Assembly: GCA_027886175.1 (NCBI GenBank)
Contig: JAJNNQ010000009.1
Span: 12,258,501-12,322,500 of the forward strand
Origin: Phylloscopus collybita
Lineage: Eukaryota > Chordata > Aves > Passeriformes > Phylloscopidae
Direction of reading: 5' to 3'
Length of the DNA stretch: 64,000 bases
Shown: one piece after another, positions 1 through 11,437 of the stretch
How the letters are laid out: each line of letters opens with the position of its first letter
Position numbering within the stretch: position 1 is the stretch's first letter
Notes under the pieces: generated by a model
What the model was told of the DNA's origin: nothing
The model's database searches: none
Seen by the model: the letters and a program-made list of their open reading frames with translations, nothing else
Made by a program: the position numbers and the translations under genes

Positions 1-3000
1 AAATAAGTCTATTCACTCATACATGCACACACATAAACACACAGAGGCTGGCACTGAATTAAAGGTGAGACAGACTTTTCCAAATAAAAATGCATAAAGC
101 CAAACCTTTCAGTTGAAATGTAGATTAATATGCTATTTCTTATTTTATTTTATATAATTTATTTAATTTTATTTAAAAATTGTCAGAAAGTAGAATGCTA
201 ACACCAGTTAGCAATAATCTAGCAGGCACAACAGCAAAAGAAGCTACACCTTGGAACAGGCAAAAGAAAATGGCCATGGGGATATGGCTGTAGACTCTGC
301 ACTCTGTTTCTCTAGAATCTCAGGGCAGATGGGCAGGGTCCCATTTTAGGTTTCAAACTTCCAACAAGAGGGTTTGGCTTCTAATGTGCCCGTACATGCA
401 GCAGAGTATAAAGGAATCTCATTTCAGCTCTACCTATTGGTATCTGATTACTGCTTCTTTTTCTTTATCATGTTGGATCACAGCACTTTTCACACAGGGC
501 CTGGTAATACCCTTTGCTCTCAGTGCCTTCTCAAACAGTGGCAAGGCCAAACATGCATAAGACACGCTCATCCTCAAGCATGCAGAGTCCCATTTACTTC
601 ATGTGATTCTTTTCTTAAAAAATATCTATGTGTGTTAAATGCTTTGCTCACCTGTGAGAAAGAATTAAGCCTCTTCCAAGAGTGAAGTCTAAAAGGGGCA
701 AGTTTTAAGAGAGACACCTGCTACACACAATGCCAAACACTCAGTGCTATACAGGAATTTTAGTGAACATACTGAGAGGAATAAAATACAATGGGAACCA
801 TGTAGCCAAAGAAATTACCATTCTTCCAACATAAAACTTATTTTCAAAATATCTAAATCTTCCATCACTGAAGCAGCTAAGTTGTATTTACCATAACCCC
901 AGCCATACTTTCATTAAAGTTGCCTTTTGTTAATCAAATAAAGACCTGCGGAAAAATCACAAATTCAAAAAACAAAATCAATATTTGTGATCCAAGGCTG
1001 TTTCTCTCCTATGAAGCAACTATTTTCAGAAGGCATGTCTATACATTTCTTTTAAGATTTGTAGGGTGTGAGGGATTGTCCAACTCAGTCCTTTCATAGC
1101 AAACTGTTCTGTTGATAGTCTTTATTAGAGGAAGTTACATTCAATGCCTGGGATGTGTAGGAAGATCTGTTGAAGTAACTATAACAAGATTACTTCAGTG
1201 TTTTGATTGAAGTATATGTTGATGCTCAATTAATTAGGTTTTGTATTATCTCTTTGATGGAACAGGTAGCATTTACTTTAATATTGTTTTCTCCTGTCTG
1301 TACACTATAAAATTATGTATATTTATATACATATTACATATATGCTTGTATATCATGCTTATACTATATATAACATGTACTATTTAGATAGATAAATAAA
1401 TATATAAGAATTTATTGATATATTTTTAGTCTTGATATTCTAGTGTGGCTTTCATGGACCTGTAATGAAAACCCTACAGATCTGCTGGAGAACTTAATTC
1501 ACGCCATCTGGAAATTTTTGCACCTTACCCAGCAGTTCTTATTGATGAGGCCAGATCTTTAGTTTAGTGGAGGTATTGAAAGAAAGGAAAGTAAGTTGGC
1601 TTACATTTGTCCTTCTAAACGTTTGTACAGGACCCAATTCATATCATGTTGTAAAGAGTTCTGGAATGGGTTCCTGTCATTTTCCCATAATACTGCAGTT
1701 CTACTCTCTCAGGACTTCACTGTGGATGGGAGAGAACAGAGAAAATCAGACTATGATGGCCAAAATATTACTGAAAAGGAGAAATGCATTTTCCTTCTAT
1801 TTCAGTAGAGTTCTATGCATATGTAATTATGGCACATATGGTACAAGAAATAGGGATGGAAATACATAGAAACCAGTCATGCAGGGGAGACCGAGGATTA
1901 CCTGACACTCGATCCTACATGAAATTTCTGATGTACATCTTCCTTAGAGACCACACTGTATGTTACCCTTTCATTCCAGATTCAGTTCAACCAGAATTTT
2001 AGAAAGTCCACCTCTGGCCCATTTTCATCACCACAGAAGTACTAAAAGGGCATTTTAATCTGATCCACCATCTTAACCATTTTACTGAGTGCAATTACTC
2101 CTCAGATTAATTTTTATGTGTTCTGTAGCTCCACTGGAAAAGTTGGTGTCACTATCTACTATTGCAAAGTCTATTGCAGATTTGTTCTAATCAAATGATT
2201 GTACTAGCATAATAAAAGTTCCATTTTATTCCATAATCAAGGTTATTCAGACATGAAAACAATAATTTAAAGATATTGGGTGTTAATAGCGGGGATTTTA
2301 TATGCATCTATAAGTAAACAATCCAGTTTCCCTATACAGATTTGCAAATGAATGGTGGTCTTCAGAGATAGCTCTTTCATTTAAAGTACTGCTGCATTTT
2401 TGGCCCTTTTTCAAAAAAAATTTTTTCTACTAAATCTGCAAAGTTTTTTGATGGTCAAAATATGTGCATACTTGGAGCAGAAACAATTGTCAGGTTTATA
2501 CTGGTTAAAATTCTGACCAATATCCCAAAGTGACGTTCTGGGAAATATGCAAATGACTTTTCAAGTTATTTTAGAAATAATGGTATTTGACTCAGGAAGT
2601 TTATATTAAATACAATCTACAGTGGAGTTACAGTGAGAACTTCACTTTGGCTGATGGATGATAAGAATAAAGTACTGCTCAAATGAATTGAGCTTTATAT
2701 ATAGAAGTCCACAAGCTATGCAAGACCACTTATTTCACACAAAATTCCTACATAATGCATGGTTTCATCTAACATCAATCCCAATCCAGTTGGATCCTAG
2801 ATTATCAGGTCAGATTTTTCAGCTGGAAAAATACAGTGGTAATATTTGTAAATATCATCTTCAGGCTCTTGGAGCTTAAACATGTGACAGGGTACAGAAA
2901 GATAATGTGGGAGGTAGAGATTCTTTCTTGGAACTTCAGAGTTTGGTATTTCTACAGAGTACTTGATATTTTTTAAATTCTAGTTTGCATCAGAATGGGT

Positions 3001-3800
3001 GAATGTTGTTCACAAAGTAAGCATTGATATTTATGAAAGAGAAAACACCTAAAAAGACTTATCCTCCAGAGTGGGAAAAATAGAATATGGTGGTGTCAAA
3101 GTTTCAGGTTTCAAAGCACCCCTGAGTGAGGGATATTTTCACGTGAATAAATGTTTCAAATTATCAAAATTCTTCTTCTATGACTTTTATACTTTAATGT
3201 TGTAGTGAAGGTACTGTGAAACCTGGCACAAAGGCATACAAGGAATAAAACATATAGAAATATTGAAAGAACTTTTAAGTATTTTTGGATGACATGCTTG
3301 CTTTGAGTTTCTTCATCAGAGGAACATAACTTGCTCTCCTAAGCTCCTCTGTAATATAAGTGATAAAAATACTAATATCAGGAGTGATATTGTCCTTTTA
3401 CTGTGCTATGAATCCATGTATATTCTTCCACTGAATTCTTTTTACTCTTCTACTGAAACTGTGTCCATGATTATATCAAACAAAATATATGTCTTCACTT
3501 GAAAGATTTTTCAAGCTTTTCCTATATGATTTTTTTATAGTTATTTGTTATGTTTTCCAGCAAATGCATTCACACTATCTCCTCTGGCATATCATATTTT
3601 TCATAAGTATAAATACAGCTATTGAAGTATTCTTTCACTATATGAAGCTTGAAAGAACTTGGCAATATTCTGATTTTCATGCACTGAAGCTGCTCTGATG
3701 CTAAGCCAGTATTGTCTCACTTTTGTCTTGCACATCTTCCTTTCTCCACCAGTCTTTTGTCTTGGACAATTTTACCAGAATGGGCAGTGATTAATGAATT
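1..3800. other. Unique AT-rich non-coding DNA
   Basis: No gene is supported here. The open frames are short and scattered over several frames, and none resembles a known family. Two low-complexity patches stand out: a T/A-rich stretch around 135-180 built from TTTA and TTTTA units, and a TA-rich stretch at about 1305-1430 with repeated TATATA and GATAGATAAATA segments. I recognise no mobile element in the rest. Confidence 0.6.
1305..1430. repeat. TA-rich low-complexity tract
   Basis: This tract consists of TATA and ACATATA units followed by a short GATA/AAATA run and TATATAAG. It reads as a degenerate AT microsatellite, not as a promoter: many TATA-like words occur with no transcript or open frame organised around them. 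Confidence 0.65.
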
Positions 3801-3915
3801 GTCACATTCGAATGACATGATGCTGACCCACCATTCATAAGTGTTAGTAAAAAATAATGTATTTCTGCAGATTTCAATAATATGAAATGGTGGGTCAGCA
3901 TCATGTCATGGTGAC
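3801..3915. repeat. Long perfect-arm inverted repeat (hairpin)
   Basis: The left arm at 3812-3835 and the right arm at 3886-3909 are exact reverse complements over 24 bases. A 50-base AT-rich spacer lies between them. Pairing resumes outside the arms, with GTCAC at 3801-3805 opposite GTGAC at 3911-3915. It also extends inward by about five bases around a one-base bulge. A transcript from either strand would fold into a roughly 115-nt stem-loop. The stem length would suit a microRNA-like precursor, but the 50-base loop is long, and a palindromic transposon remnant or a foldback duplication fits equally well. I do not recognise the arm sequence as a named microRNA. Confidence 0.85.
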
Positions 3916-6900
3916 TTCTAACTCGGGCCATTAGAATTCATTATATTGGATTTTGCCAGAGCATTCTATTTCTTTTTGTGTTTTTTCTACGTAATTAGTT
4001 TCTCAAACTGGTTTTTAAAATGCTTTATAAATTATTTGTAATGTTTTTTGTAAGAGAAAATTATTTAAAAACTACTACTTTTAAAAAAATAACAAGGGAA
4101 CTTTAGTTCTTACAAGTATTCATTGCAAGCTTATATTTTTTTAAAAAATATGTATACATTCATATTCAATAGTCTAAGGTACATTTTTGATTTTCTGTGG
4201 GGTTTTTTTTGTCCCTTAATAACAGAAATACATGCTTGATTGTGAGAAAAAATGCCAGCAATGGCTGCTTTCATAGATCAGTCTTTCTCTAGTACTGTGT
4301 TAGAAGGAGCAAGTAGACAAAAAAATAAGCATGATGGATTGGAAGAGCAACCACAGACAACTTCTTGTTCTTCTTAAAGCATGAAATTCTTAAAATTCAA
4401 ATTGTGGAGACTCAAAAAGGGTCTTGGATTCCCCAAAATACCACTTAGCATCATGTGAATACCTGTGGTCTTTTGTTGGTTTGTCAGCTTTGTAGTCAGC
4501 CAGAAAAATGGCTGGCAGGGGAAGGGGAAGTGCAAGCAGGGACATTCACTTGGGATAAACCCCAAGCAAAATACTGCTTTAAATTTTCAATTTAAAGCTT
4601 AAAATTTTGCCTTGTTTGAGTCAAGAGAGAATCTTACTACTTTTCCAACGATGGCTGTGACCACAGAAGAGAGGAGCCAGTCCTGCTCCACTCTCTTGCT
4701 GGAGTTGTGGGACAAGGCTTGCTTGGTTCCTGGCTTCAACAAAAAATAAACAGCATTTACAGTTCTTTCTGTTCAGAGGTGAAAACACTAACACTTTAGA
4801 CTTTTGTAAGAAATTCTTTTCAGCTATCCACTGAACCACCTTGCTGACATAAATGTGTTCAGAAAAATGATTTCTGGGCTAATATCAGTTTAAACAAGTC
4901 CTTCTCCCCATGTCCATTTTTGTTTCCTGCCTTATTTGAGACAGCATAACTGCATGGTGGCACAGCAAACATAATTGAAACACTGAACTCCAAAATAAAA
5001 TTCTCCCAAGACAACAGCACGGTCAGAATGGTCACAGAGAGTATTCTGCACTGGGGTAATGTGGGAACTGAGCCACTTCCTATGGCAGTGAAATCCTTTT
5101 ATTTTTAATTTTTTTTTCTACATCTAAATATAGGCCATTTCTAAACTTGGAGCATTCATTTAGATCCAGAAATAAGGACTTTCACCTTTTCATTTGAGAT
5201 ATGCTTTCTGAAACCTTGGCCATAATGAAGTTCAGTGAATAATTTAGAGTAATGCCAAACCACTAATTTTCTAGAACAATTTAACTAAACAATAGACTAA
5301 AGAGGGACATGAAGAATATTTCTTGTAAGATACTTTTTATTTGAATTAATTCTGTGTGTGGGAGAGTGCTTAATATATTCATTTATTATATCTCTTAGCA
5401 GCTATGTGTTGTCTTAAAAAACAAACTGTGGCATAGAGTTTCAAAAGTAAGGGCTGCAGTTGGAATTTCTATGTAATGGTTCTGAGTTGTTGAGTATAAT
5501 TTTAAAAGGATTAGTTATACAAAAATATTTTGTTAAAGGAGACCATTATACAAAAAAATGTGTACCTGTGAAGGAGCCCCAGGAAGACAGCTACCAGGCT
5601 TGCTGCTCAGCTGGTGAGCTTTATACCTTGGCTGTGAGGAATGGAAGAGCTCAAGTAATCCATGCATGTTCACAGAAGAGTGTTTTTAGTAATAGAGGTT
5701 GCCTTTCTAAATAACACATCTGGGCCTAGAGATGAATGATGTTTGTCCCTGCAGGAATCGACCTTAAGCAGTTGTTTTCTCCCTGTTCAGTTGACAAGAG
5801 TGGCTTAATTGAACATTCAAATGTACATTTCCTTCTCCCATGTGGCCTGAGGGCTGGGATCTAGTGAGTTTGTTCAGTTTATCAGTAGACAGTGACATTT
5901 GTTTGTTAAGACAAACATAAGGAACTCATCTACAATTTATGATCACATAATGGAACTTGTGAATGACTCTCTTGCCTCTTAGTAAATGGAATATGTGGCA
6001 CAAATAGAGCTTTCATTTCTCCCATCTCTACAGTGTTTACTTACAGTTGAGTAAGGACAGGAAAAAGTAATTCAGAATTTGGTTTTGATTCTTTTTATGT
6101 TTCTGTTTCTTTGCTTTTTAATTTTCTCCTTAACTACGTTTGGTACGAGAATAGAGAATGTTCTTAAAGAAAAAGTGTTAGTTTGTTTCTCTGGGGGTAG
6201 ATGCTTACAGAACAGTTGTTTCTGAGTTTCTGTGGCAGGGAGGGCACTCAAACAAAAGAGCTCCAGGGAAGTGATATGGTGGAATACTGGAAGAATACTC
6301 TTTATTGATTCCCTGTCTTAGTGGACTGCATGCAGTGTTGTCAGGTAGAAATAGAATGCATACAGTAATTAGTGAGTGTATTCACATTGCATTGTCCCCT
6401 CCTTGGCCTTTCCACACTTCTACTTAGCTCATTTTCTCTTTGATAGGTGCTACTGTCCATCAATTATCATGTCCTCTGCCTTCATCCATCACCTTCCCTT
6501 ACTTTCAATACTTCCTGCATTGCAAAAATCAGGCAAGATCTCAGTCCAGAAGCAGTCCCTCCATCCTACTGGCTGTAAAGGCTGTAAAAGGAAGCTAAGA
6601 AATGGGGAAAAACCAGAAAGTTTCAAGACATGGGAATGCTCCCATTTTATGAGAGAAAGAAAAAAAAAATAATAAAAAGGCGCAATGTGAGGGTAAGAAG
6701 AGATAGTCTGACAAAGCAGAACACTGAATGGGGCAGAAACTACAAGGCAACTGCTGTTCTTTTTTTTTCCAAATTAAATGGAAAATGGCAGTTGAAATAC
6801 TGGAACAAACCACACAGAATAACAGAAATTCTTTTTCAAGAAATCCACAATTGTATAATTTGATTGCCAGAAAATATCACTGAGGGCATTGGCTTACCAA

Positions 6901-9349
6901 GGTTAAAATATATGAATAATAAGAATATTAAATTATAGTGTTCAACTGGAAAAAAAGAACAAATATGCATTGAAACATCCACAGAAATTTCCTGAAGAAA
7001 ATAATAGAAGTGTCTTCCTTCCAAAATTTTCTACTTTTCTGAAGAAAATTTAAAACCTCTAAACTGAAAAAGATTAACAAACATTTTCAGAATATTTTTA
7101 CTATATTATTTTAACAGAGGTGGACGTTTCATTATAGAAACACATTCCATCTGCAGAATACCAAGTTTCCCATTGTAAAGCAGGAGTCAGGCCCTGTGTG
7201 ACAGCAGGACAGATTTTATGTCTGTCTGTTACACCCTCCCAGCAGCAGCTGAACACCATCAGCAAGGAGACCATGAGGCCCACTAACCCACTGCAGCACC
7301 GTGGAGTTCCCATGCTCTGCATGTGGAAAGTTTCCTGTGATTTAAACACGCTCTGACTTCAATGCACAACGTCCCATAGATTGCACATATTTTTCTAACA
7401 TACAGGTTTTGTCTTACAACCAAGTAAATTTTAGCTCTCCACCTAAATATCTGTCTTCTGTTACCATTTACAGGAACAGATGTTCACTTCCACCAGTAAA
7501 TACATAAATGGCATTGAGAAAACCCTATACAGATATACCCTCTACCCTATACATTTGTGGAATGTTACAACTCTTTCCTCCATTGCTCATCCATTCCTTT
7601 ATATACTTCCTAATCAGTGCGTAAGAATAGGATTTTTTTCAGTTTAGTGACCAAAACTCATTTCACACACATTTAAAGCAATAATTTGACAGAAAAAAAT
7701 AGGGATTTTTTCCGTAAGAATGTAAATTTATAAGATTTTGCAGCTGAGCTTACTATGCTCATGAGGGTTAGAACATAATTTTATACAAGAGAAAAAAACC
7801 TAAGGTTTGGGGAGAGCAATATTTTCCATCTTATTGGGTACAGTGGGACTAGCAAAATTAGGAAATTCACGTTTTATGAGTTTAAACAGAAATCAAAGTT
7901 ACACAGTGATGCTAAACATCACCCTCTGTTTACTGAGGTACTTCTAGTAAAAGGGTCTAAAATGTTTAACTGTAACTTTGAACTTTGTGTTTCTTTAAAT
8001 GGTTATAAGCTAAGCACCTGATTCCGGGAGAATAACTGGTTACAACTTTGTGCTAGCCTCTTTAAATTGTTTTTCCTTATGACTTTTTATAGTCAAGCAC
8101 TTTATATACTGAGGAAAAATTCTGTGCCTTATGTATTTACTGATTTTTCTGCAAACTAAAACCTAGTTCAGTGAACTGGAGGAACAGTTTATTAATTGAA
8201 GGTTCTTCGCTGTATGAAAAAAAGTGGATATTTGAGCTTTCAAATGACTACTTAAATAACTTACATAGTTTTCTCTTACATAAATGTTAAAGTATTTTTC
8301 AAGTGGGAGCATGATTCAAAGCTTCTACTGTTGTCAAAGGAATCTTCCTTTCTGTTGAAGTCTCAAGCCCTAACTCAGATCCCTTAGAAAAAGAAACATT
8401 TAATCTGCTCCGACATATATTTTTATTCCAAAAGAAATGTGCATTTCCTGAATAGGTTTTCTTAGATGAATTGCAGTTCAGAATAAACATATCATTTTGG
8501 AGACATTCAGGAGACATATCATTTCATTTTTCGGGCACAACCAGTTCTGGCACTATTTGATTAATAGCAAATATTTAATAATTCACAGTATATTTTAGCA
8601 GTGTACAGAAATTCTAGCTTTGACTAGAGTGGCTTGAGAGAACATAAAAAATTGAAAAGCTGTTTCCTGTTTCATTGAAACACAGTTCTGATTTTATATT
8701 ACATTAATAAAATTATTTTATATTAATATAGATTTTATATTTCTAAAAATCTGAGCTGTCCATGTGTAGCTGATATACTGTTTTCTTACATACACTATTA
8801 ATTAAAGCTTTGGAAAAAAATCTTTACCTGATCTGTAAGAGTTAATATATGCTTAATCATTGCTTTGCTTATACTTTCTTTGAAATTTATCTTTGGATCC
8901 CAAAAAATCTCAATTAAATTAAAACCAACCACTTTAATAAGTAAATTAATGATTCAGAAGCCACACACAGCACTGGCAGAATTTTAGAAAAGATTTTGAT
9001 GTCACTTAAAATAATAAAGGACGAGAATATATATTTTTGTCTACAAGGACAAATAAAAGTGATGCATAGAAACAAATATCTTAAAACAATAAAATAATGC
9101 AAAGTTTCTGGAGGGAAAATCTATTGCAAACTGACAGTCAACTGCACTAAAATTACCGGGTACAGGTTTGTCTAGTGAGCTTAGTCTAAGCATACTAGGG
9201 AACAAATTAGAGCTAAAAACATATTAAGTATACATGTTCTTGTATTTCTTTAAACCCTTTAGTACAGCTGGTCTCAAGATGACCTAACCTAACCATTTAG
9301 AAACAAAATATTGTGACACTTAGACATAAATGGAAAAACAGCACAATCC
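3916..9349. other. Unique AT-rich non-coding DNA
   Basis: No gene or recognisable mobile element was found. The stretch contains ordinary short A/T runs, for example near 5100-5115, 6660-6680 and 8700-8745. Open frames are below about 100 codons and look random. The segment around 7140-7345 is less AT-rich than its surroundings, but I recognise nothing in it. Confidence 0.55.
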
Positions 9350-9900
9350 TTTTGGGGCTGGGAAGCAGCCACAAGCTTTATATGAACATCCTCATTAAAT
9401 AGGCCCAGTGTGGTTATCGACTTCAGCTCCAGAGCAAAGCTGCAGAGATGAAGATTTCTCCCCCTTCCATTGATCGATTATTACATATGCATAAATGAAG
9501 CATCATAAGAAGCCACTAAGATAAAACTTTTAATTTGTTCAGCCAGTGTTTCTCTAGCTGCTTGACTTGAACTTTTTTTATTATGATATGCCACGTGCTA
9601 GAGGGCACAAGAGACCGTTTTGATTGTGTAGTTAAAGGAACCTATTAGAAATATGAAATCATTATTTCTGGAGCATTTGAGACTTTTTTTATTTTCCTGT
9701 GGACAGCTGCTGGCTATAGAACTGAGGGAAATTTAATTCAGGAAAATATCCTAAGTAATGGAGCCAGAGAGGCTAAATCAGAGTGGTAAATATTGCTAAG
9801 CCATCATTACTTGCTAAATAGATATTAGTCATCTTTATTTTTTACTGCCCGCTGAAAGTTCTAAAGTGTCATTGCTTGTGATACCTTCTTAAACAAAACA
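9350..9900. promoter_or_regulatory. Possible conserved non-coding element (enhancer-like)
   Basis: This stretch contains no open frame of interest and no repeat. It is unusually dense in intact developmental transcription-factor words. Near 9470-9500 an ATCGATTA homeodomain/cofactor-like word and a TTACATATGCATAAAT-type POU-like word sit side by side. A CACGTG E-box within GCCACGTGC lies near 9592. Several TAAT/ATTA cores and a CAGCTG E-box near 9706 follow. This texture is typical of vertebrate conserved enhancers in gene deserts. The call is inference from composition only, because conservation cannot be measured here. Confidence 0.25.
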
Positions 9901-10730
9901 GAAAAATTCATCCTCTAAAACCAGGGAAGTCTGCCAAGGTAGCCTTGAGGGTCTAGTTTAAACCCCTGAAGTAAAGAATTCACCTTTTCGAGGATTTAAG
10001 TGGAAATAAAATAAAATCCAGGCTCAGATTTTCCTCCAAGACTACACTGGTGGAGAAACAGATAAGTACAAAGAGAGAGGGAAAGGCTCGTTGTAGAGAA
10101 GATAGCATGAGAAAAATACTTACAAACAGTGTGTAAAAACCCAATTAAAAATCTAAGCATCCAGTCGTAAATGATTCACAACTGAGGATTTTCTACACAT
10201 TGTGGAGTTTATATCTGTGTAGGATTTAGTCCAGGGCAGGGCTGTCTGTCTGTACATGTTTCACTACCTGTGGGATATCCTAGTAATCATATTTTATACT
10301 TTTTTTTTTTTTCCCCAGAAAGAAGAAACATAGTCTTGTTTGAAATATTTGTCTTTACAGAAGTGCAATTTGATTAAAATTGCCCAAATATAAATAGAAG
10401 AATCCTGGTAATCAACCTTATGTAGCCAATAAACTAAAAGCACTAATAAAGAAAAGGCAGTTTGTGTCCCTATATTTTATTCATTTTCGTCTTTTGTATT
10501 TACAGTCTGAGAGAAGAATCCATCAGACCCAAAAGCAATGAGTGCAATTTGGAAAGAAACACGTTGGCTGTGGGTGGACAGTGGGGCAAGAAGTTTAAGA
10601 AAGATGTTTACCATCAAAGAGGTCTCAGACTGCAACACTAGGAGAAAAAAATCTCTCCTGTTACCAAAATACTGACTCCTAGCAGATGACAAAATGCACA
10701 TTGAGTTGAGATATGTATTTACCATTGATT
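9901..10730. other. Unique non-coding DNA before the LTR
   Basis: No gene is seen. A poly(T) run occupies about 10301-10312 and is followed by CCCCAG. This could resemble a splice acceptor, but no open exon or donor supports it. The last five bases before the LTR form the left target-site duplication. Confidence 0.55.
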
Positions 10731-10735
10731 ATAGT
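10731..10735. repeat. Left target-site duplication of the solo LTR
   Basis: ATAGT immediately precedes the TG terminus of the LTR. The same ATAGT follows the CA terminus at 11362-11366. A 5-bp duplication is what ERVL-type integrases usually make, whereas ERVK-type elements typically make 6 bp. Confidence 0.9.
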
Positions 10736-10996
10736 TGTCCTAGGTTACAATGTAAAATTGTGCCCAAGGTATGTATTCTATCCCCATGAGCCGTTGGAGC
10801 CAAGGTGGGGCAGTGTTTTCCTTATCTTCTGTTAACGAGCCTAACAATGCCTTGCCACATGACTCATAGATCACTTCCTCAGGGAGTTATCTCTGGTTAA
10901 TGGGCCATCAAGGACCCACTGCATGACTCATAGAGTGAGATCATCCCATTGTGAGATGCTCCACCCAGGGGGAGGAGCCAAGCATTCCCACCTGGA

Positions 10997-11001
10997 TATA
11001 A
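10997..11001 (+). promoter_or_regulatory. LTR TATA box
   Basis: TATAA within GGATATAATCC lies about 310 bases before the polyadenylation signal of the same LTR. It is the expected core promoter of the former provirus. Whether it is still active cannot be told from the sequence. Confidence 0.6.
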
Positions 11002-11306
11002 TCCAGGGTTTGAGACATCACAAACAGCTTCTATTCACTGAACTCTCAGAGGAGACAAGAGCTACCAGACGGAATCACTGTTTTGACAAGAACATCTCAT
11101 CTGGTCCCACTGGATTCCTTGAGGAAGACTGGACCCTTCTCACCATCACTTGACCCTTCTCTCTCAGGATCATCTCTACTCCAACAGAACCACATTTGCT
11201 ACTCCAGGAGGACTTACTTTTGGACTGCTTCAAACAGGGTATCAGCTTGTATTGTTCCATTTATTTTATTTTACTTTTTTTTTTTTTTTTTTCCCTCTCT
11301 TCTCCT

Positions 11307-11312
11307 ATTAAA
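11307..11312 (+). terminator. LTR polyadenylation signal
   Basis: ATTAAA follows a pyrimidine-rich tract and precedes a T/G-rich segment, the usual arrangement at the R/U5 border of an avian LTR. It could still end transcripts that start in or run through the element on the plus strand. Confidence 0.65.
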
Positions 11313-11361
11313 TTGTATCTGTGACTGGGAGTCTCACTGGTTTTGCTTTCAAACCAGCACA

Positions 11362-11366
11362 ATAGT
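11362..11366. repeat. Right target-site duplication of the solo LTR
   Basis: ATAGT is an exact copy of the five bases at 10731-10735. It directly follows the CA terminus of the LTR. Confidence 0.9.
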
Positions 11367-11396
11367 ACAGTACATGTCTCCTTCCACTTAATTAGG

Positions 11397-11437
11397 TGGT
11401 GTTTTACTCCCTTGGCAGCCAAGGGAGTAAAACACCA
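11397..11437. repeat. 41-bp perfect palindrome
   Basis: The arms at 11397-11416 and 11418-11437 are exact reverse complements over 20 bases. A single base lies at the centre, so the DNA could extrude as an almost loopless cruciform. It begins 31 bases after the right target-site duplication of the solo LTR. I see no gene whose terminator it could be, and vertebrate genes do not use such terminators. A templated foldback during repair is the simplest origin. Confidence 0.95.

Larger units (their letters stand above)
10736..11361 (+). mobile_element. Solo LTR of an avian endogenous retrovirus
   Basis: The element is 626 bp, starts with TG, ends with CA and is flanked by the exact 5-bp duplication ATAGT. 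Internal signals appear in LTR order. The U3-like part carries two AP-1 words (TGACTCA) at 10860-10866 and 10924-10930. A TATAA box lies at about 10997-11001. A T-rich tract precedes an ATTAAA polyadenylation signal at 11307-11312, about 50 bases before the end. No primer-binding site, gag or pol lies on either side, so this is a solo LTR left by recombination. The text resembles LTRs I remember from songbird genomes, but I cannot give a library name with confidence. Short frames inside it are not genes. Confidence 0.9.

Noticed and set aside
10301..10318. Poly(T) followed by CCCCAG as a splice acceptor
   Set aside because: No open exon, donor or protein similarity follows it. T runs before CAG are common by chance in AT-rich DNA.
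10923..11391. Open frames of 61-102 codons
   Set aside because: They lie within the solo LTR or cross its border, and one includes the T-rich tract.
11397..11437. Palindrome as a rho-independent terminator
   Set aside because: The genome is vertebrate, no gene ends here, and no T run follows the right arm.
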